The notes: generated from the sequence alone by a model not told the origin. A DNA stretch of 64,000 nt from Myxococcales bacterium (GCA_003151595.1 PLXW01000030.1:26987-90986); one strand, 5' to 3'. Shown: positions 16,355 through 25,754, counted from the first letter of the stretch. Program-made: numbers and translations.

Positions 16355-18157
16355 CTACGTGGCGGGCAGAGTGAGTCGAATCAGGGAAAGCGAGCCATCG
16401 ACCCCTTTCACGCGGGCTTCGAACGGCGCCGACTCGTGAAACGTGCGGCGGTCGTCGTCGCCGAGCGACGCGAGTAGCTCGCCGGGGACCACGATTTCGC
16501 CCGAAGAAGCGAGGTGCTGGACCCGAGAGGCGACGTTCACGGTCTGGCCGAAGTAGTCGAGCGCGCCGTTCGCGGTGATGACGTAGCAAGGGCCGGCGAA
16601 GGCGCCGAGCTTGAGGCCGACCTTCGCGCCGTGCTCGTGCGAGGCGCGAAAGGCTTCGAACGCGGCGAGCGCTTCGCGCGCGGCGCGCAGGCACTCGCTG
16701 GGATCGCGGAACGAGGCCATCACGGCGTCGCCCATCGTCTTCACGATGATGCCGCCGTTCTCCACGATCGCGTCGCGCATCACGTCGAAGTGATCGTCGA
16801 CGAAGCGGAAGGCCGCGGCGTCCCCTACGCTCGTGTAGAGCGCGGTCGACCCGGTGAGGTCGCTGAAGAGGATGACGACGCGCGTGATCTTGAGCGCCGT
16901 GCCGCGCTTCAAAAGGTCGCGCGAGAAGAGGCGGCGGAAGTCGTCGACGTTGGAGAGGTAGTGGGCGGTGGCGGCGTCGTTCGCGTAACCGAGTCGCTCG
17001 ACCTTCACGTGGCGCGCCTCGCGGGTCGTGTTGGTGACCGCGATCGATCCGCCCGGGGCGACGCTCGCCTCGGGGGGGCGCATGCCGCCGTCGGTCAGCG
17101 ACAGGCGCACCTCGGCGGGCGCGCCGGCGTCCACCTCGATGCTGGCCACGGCCCCTCCGCGCGCGAACACGCGGTACCTCCCCGTCTCGCGCGGCGCGGC
17201 GAGCGCACGAGTGTCGCCGGGCGACAGATTCGTCTGCGACCACACGTGCGGCGTCCGCGCGGGGCCGCCGATGCAGAACATCTGGTTCTCGACTTTGCGG
17301 ATCGATTCGTGTGGGACGAACGTGGCCTCGACGGCGCGATCGAGATCGAGCTCGAAGCTGATGTCGCAGAGCTGGCAGTGCCCCTCGGGCTTGACCTCCT
17401 CGAGCGACGCTGCGAGCTCGCTCGCCGTGTTGCAGCTCGGGCAGACGATCGCCCAGCGGAGATCGAAGAGCCCCGCGGGGACGCCGTGGAGCATCGCGCA
17501 CAGGACCTCGCGTCGCTCTTCCTTCATGACGTCGGCCAGCTCGAATGGGCGGATGCGAACGAGATCGGGATCGCTGGCGTCGCGCACGTGAGACGCGATG
17601 CGCGCCGCGAGGGGAGCGCGGATGCCGCTGCGAACGAGGCGATCGACGCCGTCCGAGAGGAGCGCTTCGTTGACCGGCGTGGTCTGTGCCGCGAACGGGC
17701 TGGGCGCGCTGGTGCGAACGTGCGCGTCGATCGACTCGGCGAAGGCGACGAGCTTCGCCACGATCCCCTTCCCTTCGAACCACACGAACGGCCGCAGCAC
17801 CGCGAACCGCGGCGTCAGCTCGAGCCGCACGCTCACGGCCGTTCCGCTCCCGTTGGGCTCCAGCGACCACGCCAGCACGTACGACTCCAGGAGCCCGCCG
17901 CGCATGCGTCGCTCCACGCGGAGCGCGCGCCCCTGGCTCCACTCGAACGGCATCTCGTCGTACGTGAGCGAGAGCCCTCCGGCCTTCGTGTGCCCCACGA
18001 AACGCGCGCTCGTCGGCGCGTCCTCCTCGACCGGCGTGTACTCGACGGGGCCGGAGCCGATGACGCGGTTCGTCCGATCGGTGTCCGAGACGAAGCGCCA
18101 GACGTCGTCGGGCGACGCGCTGAGGTGCAGCGCCGCGGTGATCGCGATCGGGCGCAT
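16355..18157 (-). CDS. Class III adenylate cyclase with SRPBCC and DUF5939-like N-terminal domains
   Basis: A 600-residue cytoplasmic protein. Residues 1-150 look like an SRPBCC ligand-binding fold (LSASPDDVWRFVSDTDRTNR). The middle contains a two-pair cysteine cluster (CPSCN ... CQLC) typical of the DUF5939-type region. Residues 420-590 are a class III nucleotide cyclase: first metal Asp in FSDLTGST, second in KTMGDAVMASF, adenine-selective Lys in KTMGD and Asp in LDYFGQ, and transition-state Asn/Arg in VNVASRV. All catalytic residues are present, so it should make cAMP. The input signal may be a ligand of the SRPBCC fold. It is divergent from the AsmA-like gene with only 28 bp between starts. 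Confidence 0.88.
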   Translation of the reverse strand: MRPIAITAALHLSASPDDVWRFVSDTDRTNRVIGSGPVEYTPVEEDAPTSARFVGHTKAGGLSLTYDEMPFEWSQGRALRVERRMRGGLLESYVLAWSLEPNGSGTAVSVRLELTPRFAVLRPFVWFEGKGIVAKLVAFAESIDAHVRTSAPSPFAAQTTPVNEALLSDGVDRLVRSGIRAPLAARIASHVRDASDPDLVRIRPFELADVMKEERREVLCAMLHGVPAGLFDLRWAIVCPSCNTASELAASLEEVKPEGHCQLCDISFELDLDRAVEATFVPHESIRKVENQMFCIGGPARTPHVWSQTNLSPGDTRALAAPRETGRYRVFARGGAVASIEVDAGAPAEVRLSLTDGGMRPPEASVAPGGSIAVTNTTREARHVKVERLGYANDAATAHYLSNVDDFRRLFSRDLLKRGTALKITRVVILFSDLTGSTALYTSVGDAAAFRFVDDHFDVMRDAIVENGGIIVKTMGDAVMASFRDPSECLRAAREALAAFEAFRASHEHGAKVGLKLGAFAGPCYVITANGALDYFGQTVNVASRVQHLASSGEIVVPGELLASLGDDDRRTFHESAPFEARVKGVDGSLSLIRLTLPAT

Positions 18158-18185
18158 CGAGATTTGAGGGTACCATGAGCCCGCG

Positions 18186-19481
18186 ATGGGTCAGCCGTTC
18201 CCGCCGACGAAGCTCGCGTCGCCCGCCGCGTCGCGGCGCGCGACGCCGCGGCGATGGTGGCCGGTCCTTCTGTCGGTGTTCGCGTTCTTCGCGGTGGTCG
18301 GGATCATCGTCGTCTTCGGCGTGCTCCCCGTCGTGCTGAAGCAGCAGTGCATCGCGGCGGCGGCGAGCCAAGGTGTGACGCTCACGATCGATCACGTCGC
18401 CATCGGGCCCGGCGACGTGCGCCTGATGAACGTCGGCATCGCGCTCGAGGGCGTGCCGCAGATGAAAGCCACGGCGGAGAGCATGCAGGTCGCGCTCGTC
18501 GGGTTCACGCCCGGGGCGGCGGCGGTGAACGGGCTGGCGATGACGCTCGACGGGCCGCTCGAGGATCTTCAGAAAGCGATGGCGGCGTGGAGCGCGGCGC
18601 GCGCACGAGCGACGACGGCGACGTCGGCCGCGAACGCCAAGCCGGTGACATGGGCGCTCGGGAACCTCACCTGGACGCGCGCGTTCGGGCAGACCGCGAA
18701 GATCGAGATGAGCAACCTCGAGGGCGAGCTCGATCCGTCGAAGGGGACGTCGCGCATGTCGTCGGACCACGCGATGGTGACGGCGGGCAAGGCGACGTTC
18801 GGCCCGTGGCGCGTGGCGGTCGAGCGCGACGCGCAGACCGCGCGGGTCGACGTGGAGCTCGATCCGGTCGTGAAGGGGGGACCGAGCGTCGTGTTCGTGC
18901 GCGACGCGAGCAACGCGACGTCGTTGAAGGTGAGCGTTCCCACGTCGCCGCTTTCGCGAATCGGCGTGCCTGCGAAGTCGGTGGGGCTTGCCGCGGACTC
19001 GAGCGTGGAGGCCGATCTCGATTTCGAAGAGGCGCGCACCGGAGCGGCCACGTTGAAGGGGACGGTGGCGCTGACGCGCGCGGTGTTCAGCGGACTGCCG
19101 ATCGACGCGAAGCTCACGCTGGCGGCCGCGGGCGATGCGACCAAGGGGCTCGACGTGAAGCAGGGGACGCTCGCCGTCGGGCCGCTGAACGCCTCGGTGA
19201 CCGGCACCGTGAAGCTCTTCGACGACGGCATTCGCCTGGCGCTGGCCTGGCGTTCGACGCCCGTTTCGTGCGCGCAGATCGGCAAGCAGATGGCCACGCA
19301 GGCGCTTGGGCAGCTGGGCGGGCAACTCGGGTCGCTCGTGACCGATCTGGGCGGCGCCATCGGGGTTCGCGTGGCCGGGGAAGCCTCGGCGTCGGGGCTG
19401 ATCACGCTCGACTCGCGCGACGTGAGCGCCGCCAGCTTCACCCTGACGGCCAACGATACGTGCGGTCTGGCGCTCTTTTGA
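18186..19481 (+). CDS. Single-pass membrane protein, AsmA-like
   Basis: A 431-residue protein with a Pro/Arg-rich cytoplasmic N-terminus, one transmembrane helix at about 30-52 (WWPVLLSVFAFFAVVGIIVVFGVL) and a long periplasmic part. The periplasmic part alternates short beta strands (LTIDHVAIGPGDVRLMNVGIALEG, later LKGTVALTRAVFSGLPI), as in AsmA/DUF748-type proteins that may help move lipids between membranes. There are few cysteines and no enzymatic motif. Family membership is by pattern only, and the function is unknown. Confidence 0.7.
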   Translation: MGQPFPPTKLASPAASRRATPRRWWPVLLSVFAFFAVVGIIVVFGVLPVVLKQQCIAAAASQGVTLTIDHVAIGPGDVRLMNVGIALEGVPQMKATAESMQVALVGFTPGAAAVNGLAMTLDGPLEDLQKAMAAWSAARARATTATSAANAKPVTWALGNLTWTRAFGQTAKIEMSNLEGELDPSKGTSRMSSDHAMVTAGKATFGPWRVAVERDAQTARVDVELDPVVKGGPSVVFVRDASNATSLKVSVPTSPLSRIGVPAKSVGLAADSSVEADLDFEEARTGAATLKGTVALTRAVFSGLPIDAKLTLAAAGDATKGLDVKQGTLAVGPLNASVTGTVKLFDDGIRLALAWRSTPVSCAQIGKQMATQALGQLGGQLGSLVTDLGGAIGVRVAGEASASGLITLDSRDVSAASFTLTANDTCGLALF

Positions 19482-19598
19482 CCCCCCGCGCGTCCGCCGC
19501 GCTGGCCCAAAGCCCATTCCTCGGCTAAGAAGCCCGGCTCGCTCCCCGACCACGCGTTCACGGAACGCGACAGGGGCCATCCTTTAGGAGTCACGACG

Positions 19599-19814
19599 AT
19601 GCGCGGTTTCCTTCACCCGGCCGTTCAGATCATCCCCAACGAGACGCAGAGCGCGTTCTCCGGCTTCCCGCGTGGGCGCCGCAGCAAGCTCGCGAAGGAA
19701 GCCAACACGACGCTCGTGAAGGCCGACCAGTGGGCCCGCGGAGGCACGGTCGGCACGGACGTCGGCGAAGCGCTCGAGCGCGCCGTCGTCGCACGCACCG
19801 CCAAGAAGAAGTAG
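19599..19814 (+). CDS. Small basic hypothetical protein (71 aa)
   Basis: AGGAG lies 9 nt upstream of ATG 19599, and the composition (MRGFLHPAVQIIPNETQSAF..., ending in TAKKK) is a sensible soluble peptide rather than a shadow of another frame. No gene overlaps it on either strand. The protein is basic with no signal peptide, no transmembrane helix and no motif I recognise. It ends 15 bp before the stop of the convergent serC. Confidence 0.6.
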   Translation: MRGFLHPAVQIIPNETQSAFSGFPRGRRSKLAKEANTTLVKADQWARGGTVGTDVGEALERAVVARTAKKK

Positions 19815-19829
19815 TCGCTACCCTAGTCG

Positions 19830-20945
19830 CTACCCATTGGTGCGCGCGAACTCCGCCATGAACGTGGCGAGGGCGTGCACCCACGCGGGCTCGACGGCGT
19901 TGTAGAGCGAGACACGGATGCCGCCGACCGAGCGGTGCCCCTTGATGCCGACCATTCCGTTGGCCTTCGCCTCGCGCGCCATCTTCTCTTCGAGCGCTTC
20001 GGTCGGCAGGCGGAAGACGACGTTCATCTTCGAGCGGCTCTTCGCCTCCACCGGGCATCGGTAGAACGACGGGCTGGCGTCGATCGCGGCGTAGAGCGTG
20101 TCCGCCTTCTCGCGGTTCCGCGCGGCGATGGCTTCGAGGCCGCCAAGCTCCTTGATCCACGCGAGCACGTTCCGCACGAGATAGATGCCGAACGTCGACG
20201 GCGTGTTGAGCAGCGAGTTCGCTTCGACGAAGGCGCGGTACTGGAAGATCTTGGGGATGTCTTTCCGACCGCGCGCGACGAAGTCCTTCCGCGCGATGCC
20301 GACCACGACGCCGCTGGGGCCGATGTTCTTCTGCGCACCGGCGTAGATGAAGTCGAAGCGGTTCACGTCGATCGGCTTCGAGAGAATATCGCTCGACATG
20401 TCGCACACCACCGGGACGCCGCCGAAGTCTGGGACGTCGTCGATCTGGATGCCGTGGATGGTCTCGTTCGACGTGTAATGGGCGTAGACCGCGCTGGCGT
20501 CGAGCACGAGCTCCGCTTGCGACGGCGCGCGCACGTAGGCCACGGGGTGCTCGCCGACGCCGGTGTTCGCCGCAATGCGCACCGTCGCGCCCGCTCCCGC
20601 CGCGACGATGTTCGCTTCGGCGAGGGCTTTCTCGCCCCACACGCCGTTGACGACGTACTCGGCGTGCGCGCCTTTCGTCAGAAAGTTCATCGGCACCTGC
20701 GCGAACTGCTGCGTGGCGCCCCCTTGAAGGAAGATGACGTCGTGCGACGCGCCGATGCCGAGCAGCTCGCGCAGCAGCGCGATGGCCTCGTCGTGCACCG
20801 CTTCGTACTCCGCGCCGCGGTGCGAGTGCTCCATGACGCTCATGCCGCTCGACGCGAAGTCGAGCAGCTCGCGCTGGGCGCGTTCGAGGGCGGGGAGCGG
20901 GAGAGCCGCGGGGCCGGCGTTGAAGTTCATCACGCGCGTGGTCAT
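19830..20945 (-). CDS. serC: Phosphoserine aminotransferase
   Basis: A 371-residue PLP enzyme converting 3-phosphohydroxypyruvate and glutamate to phosphoserine, second step of serine synthesis, and also able to serve pyridoxal-5'-phosphate synthesis. Family marks are [10 protein letters not shown] at the N-terminus, [28 protein letters not shown], the Schiff-base lysine in [14 protein letters not shown], and [16 protein letters not shown] at the end. The open frame continues upstream, but ATG 20945 ([12 protein letters not shown]) fits the family; ATG 20930 is the alternative. The divergent SCP2-like gene starts 77 bp away. No serA is nearby. Confidence 0.95.
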   Translation of the reverse strand: MTTRVMNFNAGPAALPLPALERAQRELLDFASSGMSVMEHSHRGAEYEAVHDEAIALLRELLGIGASHDVIFLQGGATQQFAQVPMNFLTKGAHAEYVVNGVWGEKALAEANIVAAGAGATVRIAANTGVGEHPVAYVRAPSQAELVLDASAVYAHYTSNETIHGIQIDDVPDFGGVPVVCDMSSDILSKPIDVNRFDFIYAGAQKNIGPSGVVVGIARKDFVARGRKDIPKIFQYRAFVEANSLLNTPSTFGIYLVRNVLAWIKELGGLEAIAARNREKADTLYAAIDASPSFYRCPVEAKSRSKMNVVFRLPTEALEEKMAREAKANGMVGIKGHRSVGGIRVSLYNAVEPAWVHALATFMAEFARTNG

Positions 20946-21021
20946 GGCCGAGGCAACGTAGCGCGAAATCAGCGCGATGCAGGTTCGCGCGCGTGTGCCG
21001 CATCGACTAGGGTGCACAGCC

Positions 21022-21642
21022 ATGTTCCCGTTCGAAATCCCCGAGGGGGCGACCGTTCGCTCGCTCGTGACCGAGGTGTTCCCCGACACGCACGCGAAGC
21101 TCGTTCCGGCGAGCGCGGGGAGCACGCCGTTCACCATCGTGCTGGCGCTCGAAGGCGAAGGGAGCTTCACGGCGACGGTCAAGGGGCCGAGCGTCGTGGT
21201 GCGCGAAGAAGAGGCGCGCGAGCGCAACGTCTGGATCAGCGGCAACGCGCGGCACGCCGATCGCTTCCTCGAGGACTGGAAGACCGAACGCCGCTTCGTG
21301 CCGAAGTTCGCGCCGGCGGGCGACGTCGCGCTCATGAGCGATCCGCGCGTGCTCTCGCGGCTCATCATGGCCAGCGGGAAGATCGAGCTGGCGCTGGTCG
21401 ATCTCGACGGCGAGCGCGTGGCCATGACGGTGGCCTTCGGAGCGGCGGCGAAGAAGACGATCGACCCGGACGATCCCGACGTGACGATCGAAGCGACCGT
21501 CGCCGTGTTCGAAGAGATCCTCGCGGGGAAGCTGGCGCCCGAAGAGGCGATCGTCGAAGGGCGTGTCGCGGTGAAAGGGAAGAAGCTCCTCGCCATGCAG
21601 ATGGCCCTCGCGCTCGCGCCGCTGGCGCCGCCGAAGCGCTAG
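21022..21642 (+). CDS. SCP2 sterol-carrier-domain-like protein
   Basis: A 206-residue soluble protein. The second half ([32 protein letters not shown] ... [28 protein letters not shown]) has the order expected of an SCP2-type lipid-binding domain, in which a hydrophobic cleft binds sterols or acyl chains. The conserved-looking G-K-L-A-P-E-E-A and G-x-V-x-x-x-G-x end is the strongest clue. The N-terminal 100 residues are not recognised. It is followed 3 bp later by a small lipoprotein gene, so the two are probably co-transcribed. The ligand is unknown. Confidence 0.65.
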   Translation: MFPFEIPEGATVRSLVTEVFPDTHAKLVPASAGSTPFTIVLALEGEGSFTATVKGPSVVVREEEARERNVWISGNARHADRFLEDWKTERRFVPKFAPAGDVALMSDPRVLSRLIMASGKIELALVDLDGERVAMTVAFGAAAKKTIDPDDPDVTIEATVAVFEEILAGKLAPEEAIVEGRVAVKGKKLLAMQMALALAPLAPPKR

Positions 21643-21645
21643 GCG

Positions 21646-21960
21646 ATGCAAAGACTCGCGATCGTCGTCGTCGGGCTCGGCCTCGGGCTGGGGGGCTGCA
21701 ACCACGCGAAGCCGACGCCCGTCGAGTGCGGACAGATGCTCGACCGCTACCTCGACATGACGATCGCCGCCGACCCTGCCCTCGTCGCGCTCCCTCCCGC
21801 GCAGGCGACGCTCGCGCGCGAGATGAAGAAGGAGACGAAGAAGGGGGAGCCGAGCTACCGGCGCGTCGCCGAGCAGTGCCAGCGCGAGGTGAGTCGCAAG
21901 GAGTACGACTGCGCGATGAAGGCGAACGGACCCAACGAGTGGGAGGCGTGCATCGAGTAG
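21646..21960 (+). CDS. Small lipoprotein (104 aa)
   Basis: A hydrophobic leader rich in Gly/Leu/Val ends in a lipobox (LGLGGC, Cys at about 18). The mature part has four cysteines (VECGQML, EQCQRE, YDCAMK, EACIE) likely to form two disulfides, and an acidic/basic helical composition. Only 3 bp separate it from the upstream SCP2-like gene. No family is recognised. Confidence 0.75.
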   Translation: MQRLAIVVVGLGLGLGGCNHAKPTPVECGQMLDRYLDMTIAADPALVALPPAQATLAREMKKETKKGEPSYRRVAEQCQREVSRKEYDCAMKANGPNEWEACIE

Positions 21961-22043
21961 CGCGGCCGGCGCGAACGTGCAGCCACGCCGATCCAGAAGA
22001 CGCCGATGTGAGGCGCGCGCGTTTCGCGTTATTCTCGCGCGCC

Positions 22044-22853
22044 ATGAAGCGCTCCTTCCTCGTCTTGTCCTGTTTCCTGTGCCTGGCTGCGTGCGGCGGC
22101 GCCCCGTCGAAGACCGCGGCCGACGTCGACGAAGACTCGAACCCGAAGTCCGCCGATCAATCCGCGGCCGCCAGCGACGACGGCGGGACGGCGGCCACGC
22201 CCACGGCGAACACGGCCCCCTCCCCCGGCTCGCAGGACGACGTCGCCACCGGTCCGAAGAAGGACGAGTGCAACGTGTTCGACGAAGCGAACCTCGAAGG
22301 CGTGATCCTGAAGAACGCGTGCGAAGTGCCGAACCCCACCGGCGCGCCGCCGGATACGTCGAAGACGTTGGTAGTCAGCGTCGCGCTCAACCCGATGAAG
22401 GTCGCGCCGGGCGCGCACGCCGACGTGGTCGTGAGCTTCACGAACAAGTCGAGCGCGCCGATGCCGCTCTACTTCACGATCGACCCGATGCCGCGCTTCG
22501 ACATCCAGGTGTTCAACGCCAAGGGGAATCGAGTCGACCTGCCGAAGAACCAGCCGCCGCCGCTCCCGTCAGGGATGGCGGCGCGCGAGCCCGGTGAGCC
22601 GAAGACGGCGCGCGTGTATCTCGCCGCGAACGGTACGGCGCGCATGCCGCTCGGATGGGATGCCGTGAAGACGAAGTGGGCGCCCGAGAAGCTGAAGGGG
22701 ACGCCGCCGGAGAAGGGCTACCCGCGCGCGCCGGCCGGTGCGCTGCCGAAGGGGAAGTACTCGCTGAAGGTGACGACGCCGCTGACGAACGTGGCCGAAG
22801 GGATCGACCACGAAGTGAGCCAGCCGCGCGTCGACGTCGTCGTCGGGAAGTAG
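22044..22853 (+). CDS. Hypothetical lipoprotein with Ser/Ala/Asp-rich linker
   Basis: A 269-residue protein with a clear leader and lipobox (CLAACG, Cys at about 18). A low-complexity linker rich in Ser, Ala, Asp and Thr runs to about residue 75 and would hold the rest away from the membrane. The remainder is beta-rich with the stretch VALNPMKVAPGAHADVVVSFTNKSSAPMPLYF, resembling an immunoglobulin-like fold. Two cysteines flank DECNVF...KNACEV. fmt follows after 26 bp on the same strand. The function is unknown. Confidence 0.8.
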   Translation: MKRSFLVLSCFLCLAACGGAPSKTAADVDEDSNPKSADQSAAASDDGGTAATPTANTAPSPGSQDDVATGPKKDECNVFDEANLEGVILKNACEVPNPTGAPPDTSKTLVVSVALNPMKVAPGAHADVVVSFTNKSSAPMPLYFTIDPMPRFDIQVFNAKGNRVDLPKNQPPPLPSGMAAREPGEPKTARVYLAANGTARMPLGWDAVKTKWAPEKLKGTPPEKGYPRAPAGALPKGKYSLKVTTPLTNVAEGIDHEVSQPRVDVVVGK

Positions 22854-22879
22854 CGCGGCCAGCGCCAGGAACCGCCGCG

Positions 22880-23821
22880 ATGGCACTCCGCGCTCTCTTC
22901 TTCGGAACGCCCGCGTTCTCGGTGCCGTGCCTCGAGGCGTTGGCCTCGATCGCCGACGTCGTGGGCGTCGTCTGTCAGCCCGACAAGCCGGTGGGGCGCG
23001 GGCTCACGCTGACCGCGCCGCCCGTGAAGCAGCGGGCGACCGAGCTCGGGCTCCCCGTGGTGCAGCCGACGAAGCTGCGCACCGGCGAGTTCGCGGAGTG
23101 GGTGCGGGCGCAGCGGGCGGACGTTGCGGTCGTCATCGCGTACGGGAGGATCCTCCCGCAAGACGTGCTCGATGGGCCGCGGCTCGGGTGCGTGAACGCG
23201 CACGCTTCGCTCTTGCCGAAGCTGCGTGGCGCGGCGCCGATCACGTGGGCGGTCGTGCGCGGGGAGCGCGAGACGGGCGTCACGTTGATGAAGATGGATG
23301 CGGGGATGGATACGGGGGCGATGCTCGCGAAGTGGACGACCGCGATCGGCGAGGAAGAGACGGCGGGCGAGCTCTCGGAACGATTGAGCGCGCTCGGTGC
23401 GGTCGCGATCCGAGAGGGGCTTCCGAAGTTCGTCGCCGGTGAGCTGACCGCCGAGGCGCAGGACGAGTCGCAGGCGACGATGGCGCCGATGCTGAAGAAG
23501 GAAGACGGCGCGATCGATTTCACGAAGGGCGCCAACGCCGTGCACGATCACGTGCGTGGGATGAGCCCGTGGCCGGGGGCGTTCACGCGGCTCGAAGGAA
23601 GAGTCGTCAAGGTGCACGCGACCGCGCGCACCACGGTAACGACGCCCGAAGGCGCGACGCCCGGCGAAGTTGTGCTGGCGGACAAGGCGCGCGTCGTCGT
23701 GGCGTGCGGCGGCCGCGACGCGATCGATCTGGTGCGCGTGCAGCTCGAAGGGCGAAAGGCGATCGCGGCCGGCGAATGGGTGATGGGGCGCGGCGTGAAG
23801 CGCGGCGATCGTCTCGGCTGA
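22880..23821 (+). CDS. fmt: Methionyl-tRNA formyltransferase
   Basis: A 313-residue enzyme that formylates initiator Met-tRNA using 10-formyl-tetrahydrofolate. The N-terminal domain starts with LFFGTPAFSVPCLEAL. The catalytic region contains VNAHASLLPKLRGAAPI, with the conserved Asn/His and the SLLPxxRGxAPI signature, and MDAGMDTGAML. The C-terminal OB-like domain includes RGMSPWPGAFT. Length is normal for the family. It is probably expressed with the upstream lipoprotein gene (26 bp gap); the usual partner def is not in the window. Confidence 0.96.
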   Translation: MALRALFFGTPAFSVPCLEALASIADVVGVVCQPDKPVGRGLTLTAPPVKQRATELGLPVVQPTKLRTGEFAEWVRAQRADVAVVIAYGRILPQDVLDGPRLGCVNAHASLLPKLRGAAPITWAVVRGERETGVTLMKMDAGMDTGAMLAKWTTAIGEEETAGELSERLSALGAVAIREGLPKFVAGELTAEAQDESQATMAPMLKKEDGAIDFTKGANAVHDHVRGMSPWPGAFTRLEGRVVKVHATARTTVTTPEGATPGEVVLADKARVVVACGGRDAIDLVRVQLEGRKAIAAGEWVMGRGVKRGDRLG

Positions 23822-23841
23822 CGTCCGCGCGGAGGCGGCGA

Positions 23842-25113
23842 TCAGCGCGCTTGAATCGGTTGCGTGAGGAGCTGGCGGAGCGCGATCAAGCGCGCGTCGT
23901 TGGGGTGCTTCGCGGCGAACTCGTCGACGTGGTGCTGCGCTTCGAGCGTCGCGCCGTGCGCGTGCGTGAGGACGACGAGGTTGTACCGCGCCTCGGCATT
24001 CGTCGCGTCGAGCGAGAGCGTGTGGAGGTACCCCTCGCGCGCGTCGTGGTACCGCTGCTGCCGATCGGCGACGAGCGCGTGGTCGTACGTGGCCTGCACG
24101 TTGGCCGGGTCTTCGGTGAGCACGTGCGCGAACTGCACGTCGGCGCCGGCGAGGTCGTTGTCCTGGAAGAGGATCAGGCCGTAGAGGAGCTCGGCGGGGA
24201 TCCCGCGACCGAGCGCGACGGCGTGCTGCGCGTCGGCCAGCGCATCGAGCGGGCGACCTTGGAGCACGGTCCCCCAGGCGCGCGCGAAGAGCGCGTGCGG
24301 CTCGTCCGGCGTGCGATCGAGGACGCGCGCCGCTTCGCGGAGACCTTCGTCCATCGCGCCCGGCGTTCCCACGAGCGACTCGGCTTCGAGGCTCATGCGA
24401 TGAGAGGTGCGCGGGCACGCGTCGGAGGCGTCGAGCACGCGACGCGCGTCCGGGTAACGACCGAGATCGACCGCTTCGCTCGCCGCCGCCTCGGCGCAGG
24501 CGCACGACTCGGGGTGGGCGTGCACGCACGCCAGCAGCACGTCGAGCGCGGCGGCGGGGTTGTGGGCCGTGTGATCGGCGGCGGCGATGGCGAGCGCTGC
24601 GCTCTCGTTCCCGGGATCGCTCTCGAGCGCGGTCTGCCACATCGCGCTCGACGTCGCGAGGCGCGCGCGTCCGGCGACGAGGCTGCCCATCCCGATCGCG
24701 ATCACAGCGACCCCCACGATCGCGCGCACGCCGCGCGACGCTTGCGACGCGATCGCATCGGCCACAGGGCCCGCGGCGATCGCCGCGAGCGCGGCCCACA
24801 CGAGCGGCCCCACGACCCACACGCCGCGCGCGACCGGACCGCGATCGCCGCTGAAGTACGCGCTCGCGATCGGCGCGGCCAGGAGGGCGAGCGTGGTCAG
24901 CGCCGCGACGCCGGGATAACGCGGCGTGGCCTTTCGAATGCCGAACGTCGCCGCGGCATACAGCACGACGACCAGCGCCAAGCGGCCGCAGGCCTCGATC
25001 GTCGAGTGGGCGGAGATCGCCTCCACGGGCGCGACGCGCGGCGCCAGCGCGGCAGCAAGAAGGATGAGGACGCGCCACGCCGCGTCGCTAGCCACGAGCA
25101 TCGATCCCTCCAT
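23842..25113 (-). CDS. Membrane protein with C-terminal TPR repeats
   Basis: A 423-residue protein. The first 165 residues carry about four hydrophobic segments (VLILLAAALAP, LALVVVLYAAATF, VAALTTLALLAAPIASAYF, AIVGVAVIAIGMGSLVAG). The remaining 250 residues are TPR-like helices (ALESDPGNESAALAIA, AQHAVALGRGIPAELLYG, VLTEDPANVQATYDHAL), a layout seen in O-antigen-ligase-like and protein-O-mannosyltransferase-like proteins that have lost their catalytic part. Nothing catalytic is visible. It converges with fmt and is divergent from the HExxH gene (43 bp between starts). Confidence 0.8.
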   Translation of the reverse strand: MEGSMLVASDAAWRVLILLAAALAPRVAPVEAISAHSTIEACGRLALVVVLYAAATFGIRKATPRYPGVAALTTLALLAAPIASAYFSGDRGPVARGVWVVGPLVWAALAAIAAGPVADAIASQASRGVRAIVGVAVIAIGMGSLVAGRARLATSSAMWQTALESDPGNESAALAIAAADHTAHNPAAALDVLLACVHAHPESCACAEAAASEAVDLGRYPDARRVLDASDACPRTSHRMSLEAESLVGTPGAMDEGLREAARVLDRTPDEPHALFARAWGTVLQGRPLDALADAQHAVALGRGIPAELLYGLILFQDNDLAGADVQFAHVLTEDPANVQATYDHALVADRQQRYHDAREGYLHTLSLDATNAEARYNLVVLTHAHGATLEAQHHVDEFAAKHPNDARLIALRQLLTQPIQAR

Positions 25114-25156
25114 TCACGCGATCGCTCTACTACAAGGACGTCTACGCTGTCTGCGG

Positions 25157-25735
25157 ATGGAGAGCCCGCCGAGCGATTGGTCCGCGGCCACGCGCGAGCT
25201 TCTGGCGTCGATGCGCGCCGAGTTCCCGACGTTCGCGATCGTCCCCAAGCGCTCCTCGCGCCTGCAGCGCGCGATCCACGTCGCGCTCTTCGCAATCACG
25301 TTCGGCGGGCAGCGCGTCTACATGACGCGGTACCACACCGTTCTCTTCGGCAAGCTCTGGGTCCCCGACTCCTGGGAGGCCATGAGCGACGCCGACCGCT
25401 TCATTCTCCTTCGCCACGAGCGGGTCCACCTGCGGCAACGCGCGCGCATGGGCGACGTCGTGATGGCCTTCGTGTACCTCGTCCCCATCTTCCCGATCGG
25501 CCTCGCCTGGGGGCGCGCGCGGATCGAATGGGAGGCCTACGAGGAGACCATCCGGGCGACGTTCGAGGTCTATGGAATTGAGGGGGTCGAGCGGGCGCGG
25601 CGCGAGATCGTCCGCCGCTTCACCTCGGCCGACTACGGCTGGATGTGGCCATTTCCTCGCACGATCGACCGCTGGTACGACCGAGCCGTGGCCGCGCTTC
25701 CCCCACGCTTCTCGCCGCCTTCCGCCGGGGTGTGA
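25157..25735 (+). CDS. HExxH-motif protein, possible membrane-associated zinc peptidase
   Basis: A 192-residue protein. RHERVHLRQR at residues 86-95 gives H-E-x-x-H (His87, Glu88, His91), the zinc site of gluzincin peptidases. A hydrophobic segment follows (VVMAFVYLVPIFPIGLAW, 101-118), then IEWEAYEE with Glu124 and Glu127 as possible third ligands. That order, HExxH then hydrophobic helix then Glu, resembles M48/M56 peptidases but the protein is short. It may also be a non-catalytic relative. It is 19 bp upstream of the Hsp70 gene on the same strand, which suggests an envelope or protein quality-control link. Confidence 0.7.
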   Translation: MESPPSDWSAATRELLASMRAEFPTFAIVPKRSSRLQRAIHVALFAITFGGQRVYMTRYHTVLFGKLWVPDSWEAMSDADRFILLRHERVHLRQRARMGDVVMAFVYLVPIFPIGLAWGRARIEWEAYEETIRATFEVYGIEGVERARREIVRRFTSADYGWMWPFPRTIDRWYDRAVAALPPRFSPPSAGV

Positions 25736-25754
25736 TACTTCGTTGATCGAGCGG

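Noticed and set aside
16239..19580. 1113-codon open frame on the minus strand
   Set aside because: It overlaps the adenylate cyclase (other frame) and the AsmA-like gene; the translation is low-complexity Arg-rich and has no start context.
20946..21596. N-terminal extension of serC (frame open to 21596)
   Set aside because: It lies antisense to the SCP2-like gene and does not resemble aminotransferases; the family N-terminus begins at about 20945.
25572..25754. Upstream extension of the Hsp70 frame
   Set aside because: It overlaps the HExxH gene in another frame and would put 61 unrelated residues before the conserved GIDLGTTN start.
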